Of a stretch of 64,000 nucleotides of DNA, positions 43,591 to 52,067 are shown piece after piece (the stretch's first letter is position 1; the number at the start of each line of letters is the position of its first letter). Position numbers and translations under genes: made by a program. The notes beneath the pieces were generated by a model, which worked only from the letters and a program-made list of their open reading frames with translations, did not search any database and had not been told where the DNA came from. Origin of the DNA: JBAWXE01 sp037144255 (GTDB lineage: Bacteria; Bacteroidota; Bacteroidia; Chitinophagales; Chitinophagaceae); contig JBAWXE010000001.1 of assembly GCA_037144255.1 (NCBI GenBank), positions 1 to 64,000 of the forward strand, read 5' to 3'.

Positions 43591-45015
43591 ATGAAAAAAG
43601 TACTTTCATTCTTATCCATAATGCTAATGGCTGCGAATACTTTGCAGGCGCAAAATAAATTCATAGGTAGCTGGCAGGGATCACTGAACGTAGGTAAAGA
43701 ACTACGTCTAATATTCAATATAAAAGCTGATGAAAAAGGTGTTTATTCAGCTACTATGGATAGCCCAGACCAAGGTGCGACAGGAATTCCGTGTAGTGGG
43801 GTAAGTATACATGGAGATAGTATATCTGTGGAGATGGTGAAAATAAGAGGTGTATTTGATGGGGTGATGCAAGATGCCAATAACATTAATGGTAAATGGA
43901 CACAAGCAGGGAATTCATTGCCTATGAAAATGAAAAGGATGGAAAAGCCATTGACGCTTAACAGACCCCAAACACCACAGGCACCCTTTAATTACATAAT
44001 CGAAGATGTTGTATACCCCAATAAGGATAAGACCATGGAGTATGGTGCTACGATCACCATACCTAAGGGAAAAGGGCCTTTCCCGGCGCTAGTAATGATA
44101 ACAGGTTCCGGCCCACAAAATAGAGACGAAGAATTGTTTGGCCATAAGCCATTTGCTGTAATCGCTGACTATCTGACCAATCATGGATATATAGTGCTGC
44201 GAGTAGATGACAGAGGTATGGGTAAAACCACCGGTAAATTCAGAGGATCAACAAGTGCTGATTTTGCTAAGGATGTAAATACCAGTGTGGACTATTTAAA
44301 GACGAGAAAGGAAGTAGATGTTAAAAAAATAGGATTGATGGGACATAGCGAAGGAGGAATGATAGCCCCTATGGTAGCTAGCGAAAGGAAGGATATTGAT
44401 TTTATTATACTAGAGGCTGGGCCCGGGGTGAAAATTGCACAGCTGATGGAAGAGCAGAATGCCGCAATATTGGGTAAAACGGGAAAGCTAAGTGAGGATG
44501 CAATTGCAAAATATAGTTTGTTATACAGAAATATTGCTAAGGATATTGTAAATGCAAAAGATAGTATAGAGGCAAGGAAGGTCATTAATAGGGATGTAGA
44601 TGCCTGGAAAACTACTACTGCGAAAGAAATAGTAGAATCTACAACAGGTATTACTGATGAAGACTCTCAGGCATCGTTTGTAGATGGTTTTATGGAGATA
44701 TATACTGATGCATGGTTTCGTTATTTCTTTAGTTTCGACCCACAGGTGTACCTGAGAAAATTATCTTGTAAAGTATTGGCACTTAATGGCGATAAGGATA
44801 TACAAGTACTATCTAAATCAAGTATCCCCGGTATTCGCGAATCGCTGGCTAAAAGCAAGAGTAAAGTGTATGAAGCAAGAGAAATACCTGGATTGAACCA
44901 TTTGTTCCAACATTGTAAAACATGTACTGTAAACGAGTATGGTCAGCTGGAAGAGACATTTGCACCGGAGGTACTGGGTATGATAGTAGATTGGTTAGAT
45001 AAAAATGTTAAATAG
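43591..45015 (+). CDS. exported alpha/beta hydrolase (S33/prolyl-oligopeptidase-like)
   Basis: This 474-aa protein has a signal peptide (about residues 1-20, ending TLQAQ). An N-terminal beta domain (about 22-115) begins FIGSWQGSLNVGKELRLIF. A hydrolase domain (about 130-470) follows. The nucleophile Ser is in LMGHSEGGMIAP (about residue 252), the acid Asp in LNGDKDIQV and the His in GLNHLFQ (about 445). The layout fits secreted esterases or acyl-aminoacyl peptidases of Bacteroidota. The substrate is unknown. Confidence 0.82.
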   Translation: MKKVLSFLSIMLMAANTLQAQNKFIGSWQGSLNVGKELRLIFNIKADEKGVYSATMDSPDQGATGIPCSGVSIHGDSISVEMVKIRGVFDGVMQDANNINGKWTQAGNSLPMKMKRMEKPLTLNRPQTPQAPFNYIIEDVVYPNKDKTMEYGATITIPKGKGPFPALVMITGSGPQNRDEELFGHKPFAVIADYLTNHGYIVLRVDDRGMGKTTGKFRGSTSADFAKDVNTSVDYLKTRKEVDVKKIGLMGHSEGGMIAPMVASERKDIDFIILEAGPGVKIAQLMEEQNAAILGKTGKLSEDAIAKYSLLYRNIAKDIVNAKDSIEARKVINRDVDAWKTTTAKEIVESTTGITDEDSQASFVDGFMEIYTDAWFRYFFSFDPQVYLRKLSCKVLALNGDKDIQVLSKSSIPGIRESLAKSKSKVYEAREIPGLNHLFQHCKTCTVNEYGQLEETFAPEVLGMIVDWLDKNVK

Positions 45016-45019
45016 CATA

Positions 45020-46789
45020 TCAAAGCACTACAGCTTTTTGTTTTTCTACAGCTGTATATAGTTTGTAATAAGCACCTTTTTCTGCTATTAAAGAGGAGTG
45101 ATTCCCTCGTTCAATGATCTCACCTTTGTCCATAACGATAATCTGATCGGCCTTGCGAATGGTAGATAAACGATGTGCAATGACAATAGATGTACGCCCT
45201 TGTATCAGGGTGTCGATGGCTTTTTGAATCAGTTGTTCACTTTCACTATCTACCGATGAAGTGGCCTCATCCAGTATAAGGATAGAAGGATTGTATAATA
45301 GCGCACGTGCAAAAGATACTAATTGCTTTTGGCCCTGAGACAATGTATTGCCCCGCTCCATGATATTGAAATTGTAGCCACCTGGTAATTGCAAAATGAA
45401 ATCGTGCAATTCCAGCATTTTGGCTACTTCTTCTACTTTTTCTAATGGTATTTCAGGATTGCGAAGCGTAATATTGTCATATACAGTACCTGAGAACAGG
45501 AAAACATCTTGCAATACAATGCCTATATGCTGGCGTAACTGGTAGATGTCATATTCATTTAGATCGTGCCCATCTATACGAATATGTCCATTGTCTATTT
45601 CATACAGACGATTCAATATACTGATGATAGATGTTTTGCCTGCGCCTGTATGGCCTACCACAGCCATTGTTTGCCCAGCTTCCAGATCAAATGAGATCCC
45701 CTTCAATATTGGTGTACCTTTTTTGTAGCTGAAATGTACATTGTCAAATGTGACACTTCCTTTAATAGTTTCGGGTGCGTAGCTACCATTACCTTGTAAA
45801 TTTTCTTTACTATCCAGTACGTTGAATATCCTGTCTCCGGCTACCATACCCATTTGTAACACATTGAACTTATCGGCCATCATACGTAATGGACGGAACA
45901 GCAAATTCAAGTACATAATGAATGCTGTGATAACACCCGGTTGTATTTGATAATGCAGGATACGAATTGCTCCACGCCATGCCAGCAAGCCCATAGATAC
46001 TGCCAGTATAACTTCTACAATAGGGAAAAATACAGAATAAGCGAAAATAGATCTGATATTGGCACTGCGATGCTCTTTGTTGATCTCTTTGAATTTCTTC
46101 ATTTCCTGATCCTCGGCAGCAAATGCCTGTACCAAATACATACCTGTTATATGCTCTTGTGCAAATGCATTGAGTTGTGCTACAGCGTTACGCACACGCT
46201 GAAAGGATTTGTTCACACTTTCCTTAAAAACGTAAGTAGCTATAACTAATGCAGGGAATGTAGTCAGGCAAATCAATGTTAGTTTCCAGTCGGTAAACAA
46301 CATCACAGTGATAATAGCAATAATGGTGAGTATATCACTCATGATAGGTATGATACCATCTGAGAAAACATCGTTTACAGATTCTATGTCATTGATAGTT
46401 CTTGTAGTCAATGTACCTATAGCTGTACGATCGTAGTAAGATACATCCTGAAACAATATTTTTTTAAATACAGCTTTGCGCATATCATTCACGGCTGTTT
46501 GTCCCAGCCAATTAACACGATACAAAAACCAAAATCTAAGTCCGCTTTCTACCAGTAATACCACCAATTGCATCACACAAGCCCATATCAGCCCTTCTAA
46601 TAAATGCCCTTTTATATCAATGTCTACAGATCGTTGAATAAGCAAAGGCCTTAAAGGCGATAACATAGCTAAGATCACAGACAGTGTTACAGACAGATAC
46701 ACACTCTTTTTGTATGGGCGTGTAAAAGAGAATATGCGCTTGAGCAGCTGCATATCAAATATTTTCTTCTTGGTAGTGTCTTGTGTCAA
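45020..46789 (-). CDS. ABC exporter half-transporter
   Basis: This 589-aa six-helix ABC exporter has Walker A GHTGAGKTSI, signature LSQGQKQLVS, Walker B ILILDEATSSVD and H-loop AHRLSTIRK. The first codon is TTG at 46789, immediately after the prfB stop. The extra 12 residues (TQDTTKKKIFD) resemble the N-termini of homologues, so TTG is my choice; ATG 46753 is the alternative. Translation is probably coupled to prfB. The substrate is unknown. It differs from the exporter at 38270-40075 in its signature (LSQGQ versus VSGGE). Confidence 0.88.
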   Translation of the reverse strand: MTQDTTKKKIFDMQLLKRIFSFTRPYKKSVYLSVTLSVILAMLSPLRPLLIQRSVDIDIKGHLLEGLIWACVMQLVVLLVESGLRFWFLYRVNWLGQTAVNDMRKAVFKKILFQDVSYYDRTAIGTLTTRTINDIESVNDVFSDGIIPIMSDILTIIAIITVMLFTDWKLTLICLTTFPALVIATYVFKESVNKSFQRVRNAVAQLNAFAQEHITGMYLVQAFAAEDQEMKKFKEINKEHRSANIRSIFAYSVFFPIVEVILAVSMGLLAWRGAIRILHYQIQPGVITAFIMYLNLLFRPLRMMADKFNVLQMGMVAGDRIFNVLDSKENLQGNGSYAPETIKGSVTFDNVHFSYKKGTPILKGISFDLEAGQTMAVVGHTGAGKTSIISILNRLYEIDNGHIRIDGHDLNEYDIYQLRQHIGIVLQDVFLFSGTVYDNITLRNPEIPLEKVEEVAKMLELHDFILQLPGGYNFNIMERGNTLSQGQKQLVSFARALLYNPSILILDEATSSVDSESEQLIQKAIDTLIQGRTSIVIAHRLSTIRKADQIIVMDKGEIIERGNHSSLIAEKGAYYKLYTAVEKQKAVVL

Positions 46790-47878
46790 TTAAGCTTCGT
46801 CTTTTACACTCATTAAATAGGCTTTGATAAAGTCGTCTATCTCACCATCCATCACAGGTTGTACATTGCCTACTTCATAATCTGTACGGTGATCCTTAAT
46901 CATTTTATATGGGTGGAAAACATATGAACGTATCTGTGATCCCCATTCTATTTTCTTTTTACTTGAATTTGCTGCATTCTTTACAGCTTCGCGTCTTCTC
47001 AATTCCTCTTCGTATAGGCGGCTTTTCAGCATCTTTAAAGCCTTCTCACGATTCTCGCCCTGTGTACGTGCTTGTTGGCACTCTACTATAATACCGGAGG
47101 GAGTATGTTTGAGTCTTACTGCTGTTTCTACTTTGTTCACGTTCTGCCCGCCTTTACCTCCTGCACGGTAGAACTCCCATTCTACATCGGAGGGGTTTAC
47201 CTCTACTTCTATACTGTCATCTACAAGAGGGTATACATATACAGATGCAAAAGAAGTGTGCCTGCGGGCATTAGAATCGAAAGGAGATATGCGTACCAAT
47301 CTGTGTACGCCACTTTCAGATTTTAATAAACCATAAGAAAAAGCTCCATCAAATTCTATAGTAGCTTGTTTGATACCGGCCCCATCGCTGTATTGCACAT
47401 CTATTTCAGATACTTTCCATCCCTGTTTTTCGCCATACATACGGTACATACGTAGTAGCATCTCTGCCCAGTCCTGACTTTCGGTGCCACCTGCACCCGA
47501 ATTGATGACCATTACTCCGGGCATCTCATCCTCCGGTTCATTCAATGTAGATTTGAATTCCAGTTCGTCTATTTCTTTTTGGGCTTTATTGTAGGCTTGT
47601 TGTGCTTCTTCTTCAGTAGTTTCTCCTTCTTTCCAAAATTCGAATAATATAGCAAAGTCTTCAACAGCAGTATCTACTTTATTGTATAGATCCATCCAAA
47701 ATTGATCGACCTTTATTTCTTTCAGTATACCTGTGGCACGTACATTATCATCCCAAAAACCCGGAGAAAGGGTGAGTTGTTTGTCACTTTCTATTTTGGC
47801 AGCTCTATCATCTATACGTAAGAAACGATGTAATTTTTGAACACGTTCCCGCATTTCTTTCAGGTATTCCTGGGTCAT
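46790..47878 (-). CDS. prfB: peptide chain release factor 2, no programmed frameshift
   Basis: RF2 reads UGA and UAA. The 362-aa protein is complete in one frame from ATG 47878. The region that in many bacteria holds the in-frame UGA frameshift (around residues 18-26, HRFLRIDDR) is continuous here. The stop-recognition tripeptide SPF is in RISPFDSNARRHTS and the GGQ in RAGGKGGQNVNK. A -7 box lies 9 bp upstream. The ABC exporter follows with no gap. Confidence 0.96.
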   Translation of the reverse strand: MTQEYLKEMRERVQKLHRFLRIDDRAAKIESDKQLTLSPGFWDDNVRATGILKEIKVDQFWMDLYNKVDTAVEDFAILFEFWKEGETTEEEAQQAYNKAQKEIDELEFKSTLNEPEDEMPGVMVINSGAGGTESQDWAEMLLRMYRMYGEKQGWKVSEIDVQYSDGAGIKQATIEFDGAFSYGLLKSESGVHRLVRISPFDSNARRHTSFASVYVYPLVDDSIEVEVNPSDVEWEFYRAGGKGGQNVNKVETAVRLKHTPSGIIVECQQARTQGENREKALKMLKSRLYEEELRRREAVKNAANSSKKKIEWGSQIRSYVFHPYKMIKDHRTDYEVGNVQPVMDGEIDDFIKAYLMSVKDEA

Positions 47879-47886
47879 AACGGAAG

Positions 47887-47894
47887 CAAAGGTA
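47887..47894 (-). promoter_or_regulatory. -7 box of prfB
   Basis: On the minus strand this reads TACCTTTG, 9 bp before the prfB ATG. It implies a very short leader and supports the start at 47878. Confidence 0.45.
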
Positions 47895-47970
47895 ATTAAT
47901 AAGTGAGTGTAGAAGGATGAATAGACCTGATACGGCGATCATCAAAAAGTATATAATATAGTTAGCGTCG

Positions 47971-48489
47971 TCAATCCAGGTCCACAGCAGGTTCTTCAAC
48001 CGGTATCTCTTTTACCTTGAAGGTGAAATTGCGTTGGGAAATATAGCTGTATACTGCTACTATGGCAGCTGTACAAATTTTAGACGGGGTAGGGAACATG
48101 CCACATATTACCACGAAGAACTTAATAAACAGGTAATTCAATAATATACAGGAAGCTACTAATACTGCATAACGGAATAATTGTATACGACCATGTAGGT
48201 TTGATTCTGGAAAAACAATGTATTTGGCAAGTACAAAACCTGATGGAAAACTAATGCTGAATGATACCATGAATGCGGCAATAGGAGCTGTAATGATCAG
48301 TGAACCTACATGTACATCTAGTTCATGAAATACATAATGATAACTGATAAAGTATATAAGAATATCGAGTACAGTATTAGAGCCTCCGCATACTATGTAG
48401 CGGAAAGTCTTAGTATCTATCCATTTGGCGAAAGGCTTATGGAAGAAATCAATAAACTGTAAAACGTTATGTCTTATAGCTGTAATCAA
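47971..48489 (-). CDS. GtrA-family membrane protein
   Basis: This 172-aa protein has four membrane helices. The GtrA pattern is clear: FRYIVCGGSNTVLDILIYFI at the first helix, FPSGFVLAKYIVFPES in the middle and YISQRNFTFKV at the end. GtrA proteins are thought to move undecaprenyl-linked sugars across the inner membrane for glycan decoration. No ATG is available in frame; the first codon is TTG at 48489, preceded by a stop four codons upstream. A TAAATTTG box at 48510-48517 supports it. Confidence 0.85.
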   Translation of the reverse strand: MITAIRHNVLQFIDFFHKPFAKWIDTKTFRYIVCGGSNTVLDILIYFISYHYVFHELDVHVGSLIITAPIAAFMVSFSISFPSGFVLAKYIVFPESNLHGRIQLFRYAVLVASCILLNYLFIKFFVVICGMFPTPSKICTAAIVAVYSYISQRNFTFKVKEIPVEEPAVDLD

Positions 48490-48509
48490 ATTATCATGAT
48501 ATTAAAAGA

Positions 48510-48517
48510 CAAATTTA
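48510..48517 (-). promoter_or_regulatory. -7 box of gtrA
   Basis: On the minus strand this reads TAAATTTG, 21 bp before the TTG start. It supports that start codon. Confidence 0.4.
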
Positions 48518-48561
48518 AGATTTAAACGCGAAAATCTGTATTAGAGTATTCTATTGCTATA

Positions 48562-48981
48562 TTAACTTCCTGATTCTTCATCACCAAAATGTACTAATGT
48601 AGCAAATGTAATATGGAATATATTGGCATATGCTTGTATCACAGCAGGACTTAGTTCTTTGAAGGCAGATGGATTTAAGTGTTTTTTCACTTGCCATTCC
48701 CATTTACCTAGTTCCAGCGCAACATTGGCAATATCCATTGAATATTTTTCCATGTAGTAAGCTATGGGGCTTAGTTCTCCGGCCTTTACTTTAGCTTCTA
48801 TTTCAGCTAATGTGTTGCCATTATTATCCCAAGACGTCTGCTGGGCGATTTGCTGGGCTTGCTGTCCGATGACAGGTATTTCTACATAGTTTCCGTCTTC
48901 GCCTATGGCATATATTAATTTTGGCTTTGGGTTGCCATCATTAAAATTTTGTGATCCCTGCGGCATTTCATTTATACACAT
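48562..48981 (-). CDS. small protein with helix-turn-helix-like C-terminal part
   Basis: I do not recognise a named family. The 139-aa soluble protein has a flexible Asn/Gln-rich N-terminus. A helical part (about residues 68-130, beginning SPIAYYMEKYSMDIANVALE, then LGKWEWQVKKHLNP) has the spacing of a Cro/XRE-type helix-turn-helix. A second ATG at 48966 is possible. It is a lone gene upstream of gtrA on the same strand. A DNA-binding role is inference. Confidence 0.5.
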   Translation of the reverse strand: MCINEMPQGSQNFNDGNPKPKLIYAIGEDGNYVEIPVIGQQAQQIAQQTSWDNNGNTLAEIEAKVKAGELSPIAYYMEKYSMDIANVALELGKWEWQVKKHLNPSAFKELSPAVIQAYANIFHITFATLVHFGDEESGS

Positions 48982-49157
48982 AGCTGCAAGTAGATTTTAC
49001 GTTTTTGTGAAAATAGGATAAAAACCATGGGATATTTTTATAAGATATTCACGCTATGTGGATTACGTGATTCCGGGTTATATTATTTTAATGATAACGA
49101 ATAAAAAGTGGCCTCTTGAAATGAGAAAATCGTTTAATTGCATAAAAATGTAAGCAT

Positions 49158-49652
49158 ATGTCATTAAGTAAATCCCTGATAGCAGAACTGAAAAGTGAAG
49201 CTGCTAAGACCAGAAAGATGCTGGAACGAGTACCTATTGAAAAGAACGACTGGAAACCACATGAAAAATCTATGAGTTTAGGCAGGTTATCTACACATGT
49301 TGCAGAGGTCACTTCGTGGGTAGTGAAAACAATGGATGCGCCTGAGCTTGATTTTGCGAAGGAAGTATACAAGCCTGTAGTGGCTAATAGTACTGTGGAA
49401 TTGTTGAAAATACATGATGATAATGTGGCAAAGGCTATTGCGTCATTAGAAACTGCATCCGATGATGAATTCAATAATAATTGGACCTTACGCAATGGAG
49501 AACAAAAATACTTTGAACTACCAAGGAAAGTAGTTCTACGCGATTACTCTTACAATCACTTGTATCATCATCGTGGTCAGTTATCGGTATATCTTCGTTT
49601 GTTAGATGTGCCAATACCGGGTATGTATGGTCCTACAGCTGATGAAAGATAA
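49158..49652 (+). CDS. DinB-like superfamily protein
   Basis: This 164-aa four-helix-bundle protein of the DinB/YfiT superfamily has a three-His metal site: one His in LSTHVAEVTSW (about residue 48) and two in SYNHLYHHRGQLSVYLRLLD (about 134-139). The C-terminal VPIPGMYGPTADER is a common ending in Bacteroidota members. Some relatives are thiol-dependent transferases (bacillithiol or mycothiol), but function is unknown for most. A terminator follows. Confidence 0.85.
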   Translation: MSLSKSLIAELKSEAAKTRKMLERVPIEKNDWKPHEKSMSLGRLSTHVAEVTSWVVKTMDAPELDFAKEVYKPVVANSTVELLKIHDDNVAKAIASLETASDDEFNNNWTLRNGEQKYFELPRKVVLRDYSYNHLYHHRGQLSVYLRLLDVPIPGMYGPTADER

Positions 49653-49672
49653 AATGTGATAAATGAAATTCA

Positions 49673-49707
49673 AATAGAAAAGCCAGCTTATTGCTGGCTT
49701 TTCTATT
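49673..49707. terminator. bidirectional terminator between dinB-like and pfkA
   Basis: AATAGAAAAGCCAGC (49673-49687) and GCTGGCTTTTCTATT (49693-49707) form perfect 15-bp arms with a 5-nt loop between the convergent genes. Confidence 0.9.
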
Positions 49708-49721
49708 GTATGGATATACTT

Positions 49722-50711
49722 TTAAACAGATAATTCTCTAATCATTTCCAGCATATCAGTGCTGATAACTGTATGTTTTTTTACTGCTTTATCAAATGGG
49801 GTATATGCGACCTGATCGTTCATTATGCCTATCATTACTTGTGTCTTACCTTCTCTCAGTGCCATAACTGCCCCGTGCCCCAGGCGGCTGGCCAATATCC
49901 TATCTGCACAACTGGGAGAGCCCCCACGTTGTATGTGACCTAAAATGCAAGAGCGGATGTCCTTTAATGGGAATCGCTGTTGTATATGAGCTTGTATCTC
50001 TTTAGCACCACCAAAATCATCACCTTCAGCTACTACCAGAACGTGAACTGTTTTCTTTCGGCGTTCATCCTGATCTATACGGTTCAGTACATCGTCAATA
50101 TTAGTTTTGGTTTCAGGTATCAGTATGTCTTCAGCACCGCTAGCTATACCACTATACAATGCTATGTAACCGGCATCGCGACCCATCACTTCTATGATGA
50201 ATAGTCTGTCATGTGCTTCTGCGGTATCTCTTATTTTATCAATAGCTTCTACAGCAGTATTTGCTGCAGTATCAAAACCAATGGTGAAATCTGTGCCTGC
50301 CAGATCTTTATCAATAGTGCCTGGAATACCTATGCCCTGGATATTATATCTTTTGAAAAACGCATCAGCACCACGAAAGGTGCCATCGCCACCTATCAAT
50401 ACCAATCCCTCAATGCCATGTTTTTGTATTTGCTCATAGGCTTTTTTCATCCCATCTTCAGTCATGAACTCTTTGCTTCGGGCTGTTTTCAAGATCGTCC
50501 CTCCCCGTTGTATGATGTTGGATACATCTGTAGTTAGGAGTCGGGTAATATCCCCTTCTATCATTCCCTGATACCCTCGGTGAATACCATAGGCTTCCAT
50601 CCCATGGCATATGGCAGTACGCACTACTGCCCTGATGGCAGCATTCATGCCCGGGCTATCACCGCCGGATGTCAATACTCCTATTTTTTGTATTGGTTTA
50701 CTCATATTCAT
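49722..50711 (-). CDS. pfkA: ATP-dependent 6-phosphofructokinase
   Basis: PfkA phosphorylates fructose 6-phosphate in glycolysis. The 329-aa protein has the ATP site LTSGGDSPGMNAAIR (about residues 13-27), LIGGDGTFRGADA, the catalytic PGTIDKDLAGTD and VMGRDAGYIAL. The Gly in GGDGT is the usual ATP-type marker (PPi-type enzymes have Asp there). Two starts, ATG 50711 and ATG 50705, are two codons apart. It is divergent from the TPR gene. Confidence 0.96.
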   Translation of the reverse strand: MNMSKPIQKIGVLTSGGDSPGMNAAIRAVVRTAICHGMEAYGIHRGYQGMIEGDITRLLTTDVSNIIQRGGTILKTARSKEFMTEDGMKKAYEQIQKHGIEGLVLIGGDGTFRGADAFFKRYNIQGIGIPGTIDKDLAGTDFTIGFDTAANTAVEAIDKIRDTAEAHDRLFIIEVMGRDAGYIALYSGIASGAEDILIPETKTNIDDVLNRIDQDERRKKTVHVLVVAEGDDFGGAKEIQAHIQQRFPLKDIRSCILGHIQRGGSPSCADRILASRLGHGAVMALREGKTQVMIGIMNDQVAYTPFDKAVKKHTVISTDMLEMIRELSV

Positions 50712-50884
50712 GGATATATACGAAAGTTACGGAAACTTGCCGAACCTTATAGCACTACAAGGATAATAGATTTGTAAGGTTCCATAATTGAGGGGGATAT
50801 TAAATAATTACCATTTTTTTCGTTCTGATACCAGAGATATACTTCTTACATTCGTGTGTAATTTGTGCAATTCGACCAAGCCTA

Positions 50885-51976
50885 ATGCCGCGAATATTTA
50901 GAAATATTTTTACTCTTTGTTGTTTATTATTTGGTACCCTAGCCTCTGTGGCTCAGGGTCAATGGCCGTCTCCGGAAGCACAGCATAAATACAATGAAGC
51001 CCATGAACTACTTGTAAATGGTAATGTAAAACAATCAATAGTGCTGTTTCAACAAGTGCAAAAAGTGGCACCATACATGACTGTAATATACAGAGATCTG
51101 GGTCAGGCATATTATTTAACTGCCAAGTATGAAGATGCTATTGCTACCTTAGAATCCATCATTAAAAGCAAACAAGCCGATGAACAAAGTTATCAGATAA
51201 TGGTAGCTTGTATGGCTGCAGCAGGTGAAAGAAAGAAAGCTATTTCTGTGTTAGAGAATGGTATTACTCTATACCCGCATTCTGGATTGTTATATCATGA
51301 GCTGGGTAAAATATATGAAGAAGAACATAATGAAGAAGAGGCTATCAGTAATTGGGTAAAAGGAATAAGAGTGGCACCTGCATACAGACTTAATTATTTC
51401 GAACTGGCACATGCCTATTTGGAAGAAGAAGACCTGATATCTGCTTTATTGTACGGAGAAGCTTTTGTGAACATGGAAATGAAAACCAACAGAGCGGACG
51501 ATGCACGTAGAATGATGGTAACGGCTTACCGCAAACTCTTTTTCATGCCGGATAATGTGACCCCCAAATATGGAGAAGGATTTGCAATGCCTGCCGCCAT
51601 TAATTTTAAAGAGACAGTTAAAAATACTTTGATCAGTGCAGCAGGTGTGATGGATGATGGTATGAATATTGAAAATCTAATCATGCTCAGAGCCAGATTT
51701 GTAATGGACTGGGAAATTAAATATGCAAAAAAATACCCTGTGAACCTATTTGCCTATCAGGATACTCTTTTAAGAAATGGTTATTTTGATGCATATAATC
51801 AATGGTTATTGGGTAAAGCGGTGAACAGAACTGACTATGAACAATGGGAGAAATTCCATAGCAGCGCCATAGCACAATTTGAAGTTTGGTCTGAAATGCA
51901 TCCTTTAAAGGTTACTCTAACCGATTTTTGCGAAGATAAAGACACCAAAAACTCTTCAGAAAAACATAAGAAGTAA
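50885..51976 (+). CDS. exported TPR-repeat protein
   Basis: This 363-aa protein has a signal peptide (about residues 1-23, ending SVAQG). TPR-type helices occupy about residues 30-200, for example AHELLVNGNVKQSIVLFQQV, YLTAKYEDAIATLESIIKSK, ENGITLYPHSGLLYHELGKI and EEAISNWVKGIRVAPAYRLN. The C-terminal half (200-363) is not recognised. It is periplasmic by inference. It precedes the SurA-like gene on the same strand, but that gene has its own promoter. Confidence 0.8.
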   Translation: MPRIFRNIFTLCCLLFGTLASVAQGQWPSPEAQHKYNEAHELLVNGNVKQSIVLFQQVQKVAPYMTVIYRDLGQAYYLTAKYEDAIATLESIIKSKQADEQSYQIMVACMAAAGERKKAISVLENGITLYPHSGLLYHELGKIYEEEHNEEEAISNWVKGIRVAPAYRLNYFELAHAYLEEEDLISALLYGEAFVNMEMKTNRADDARRMMVTAYRKLFFMPDNVTPKYGEGFAMPAAINFKETVKNTLISAAGVMDDGMNIENLIMLRARFVMDWEIKYAKKYPVNLFAYQDTLLRNGYFDAYNQWLLGKAVNRTDYEQWEKFHSSAIAQFEVWSEMHPLKVTLTDFCEDKDTKNSSEKHKK

Positions 51977-52004
51977 TATAAAAGTTAAAATCTTTTATGA
52001 CTAC

Positions 52005-52033
52005 TTGTAAAGCCCGCAAATAAGCTACTTTTG
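52005..52033 (+). promoter_or_regulatory. promoter of the SurA-like gene
   Basis: TTG (52005-52007), 18 bp, then TACTTTTG (52026-52033) is a full match to the phylum consensus. It lies 34 bp before the ATG. Confidence 0.6.
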
Positions 52034-52067
52034 CTTACTTGATATTTTTCATATTTATTTTGATCTC

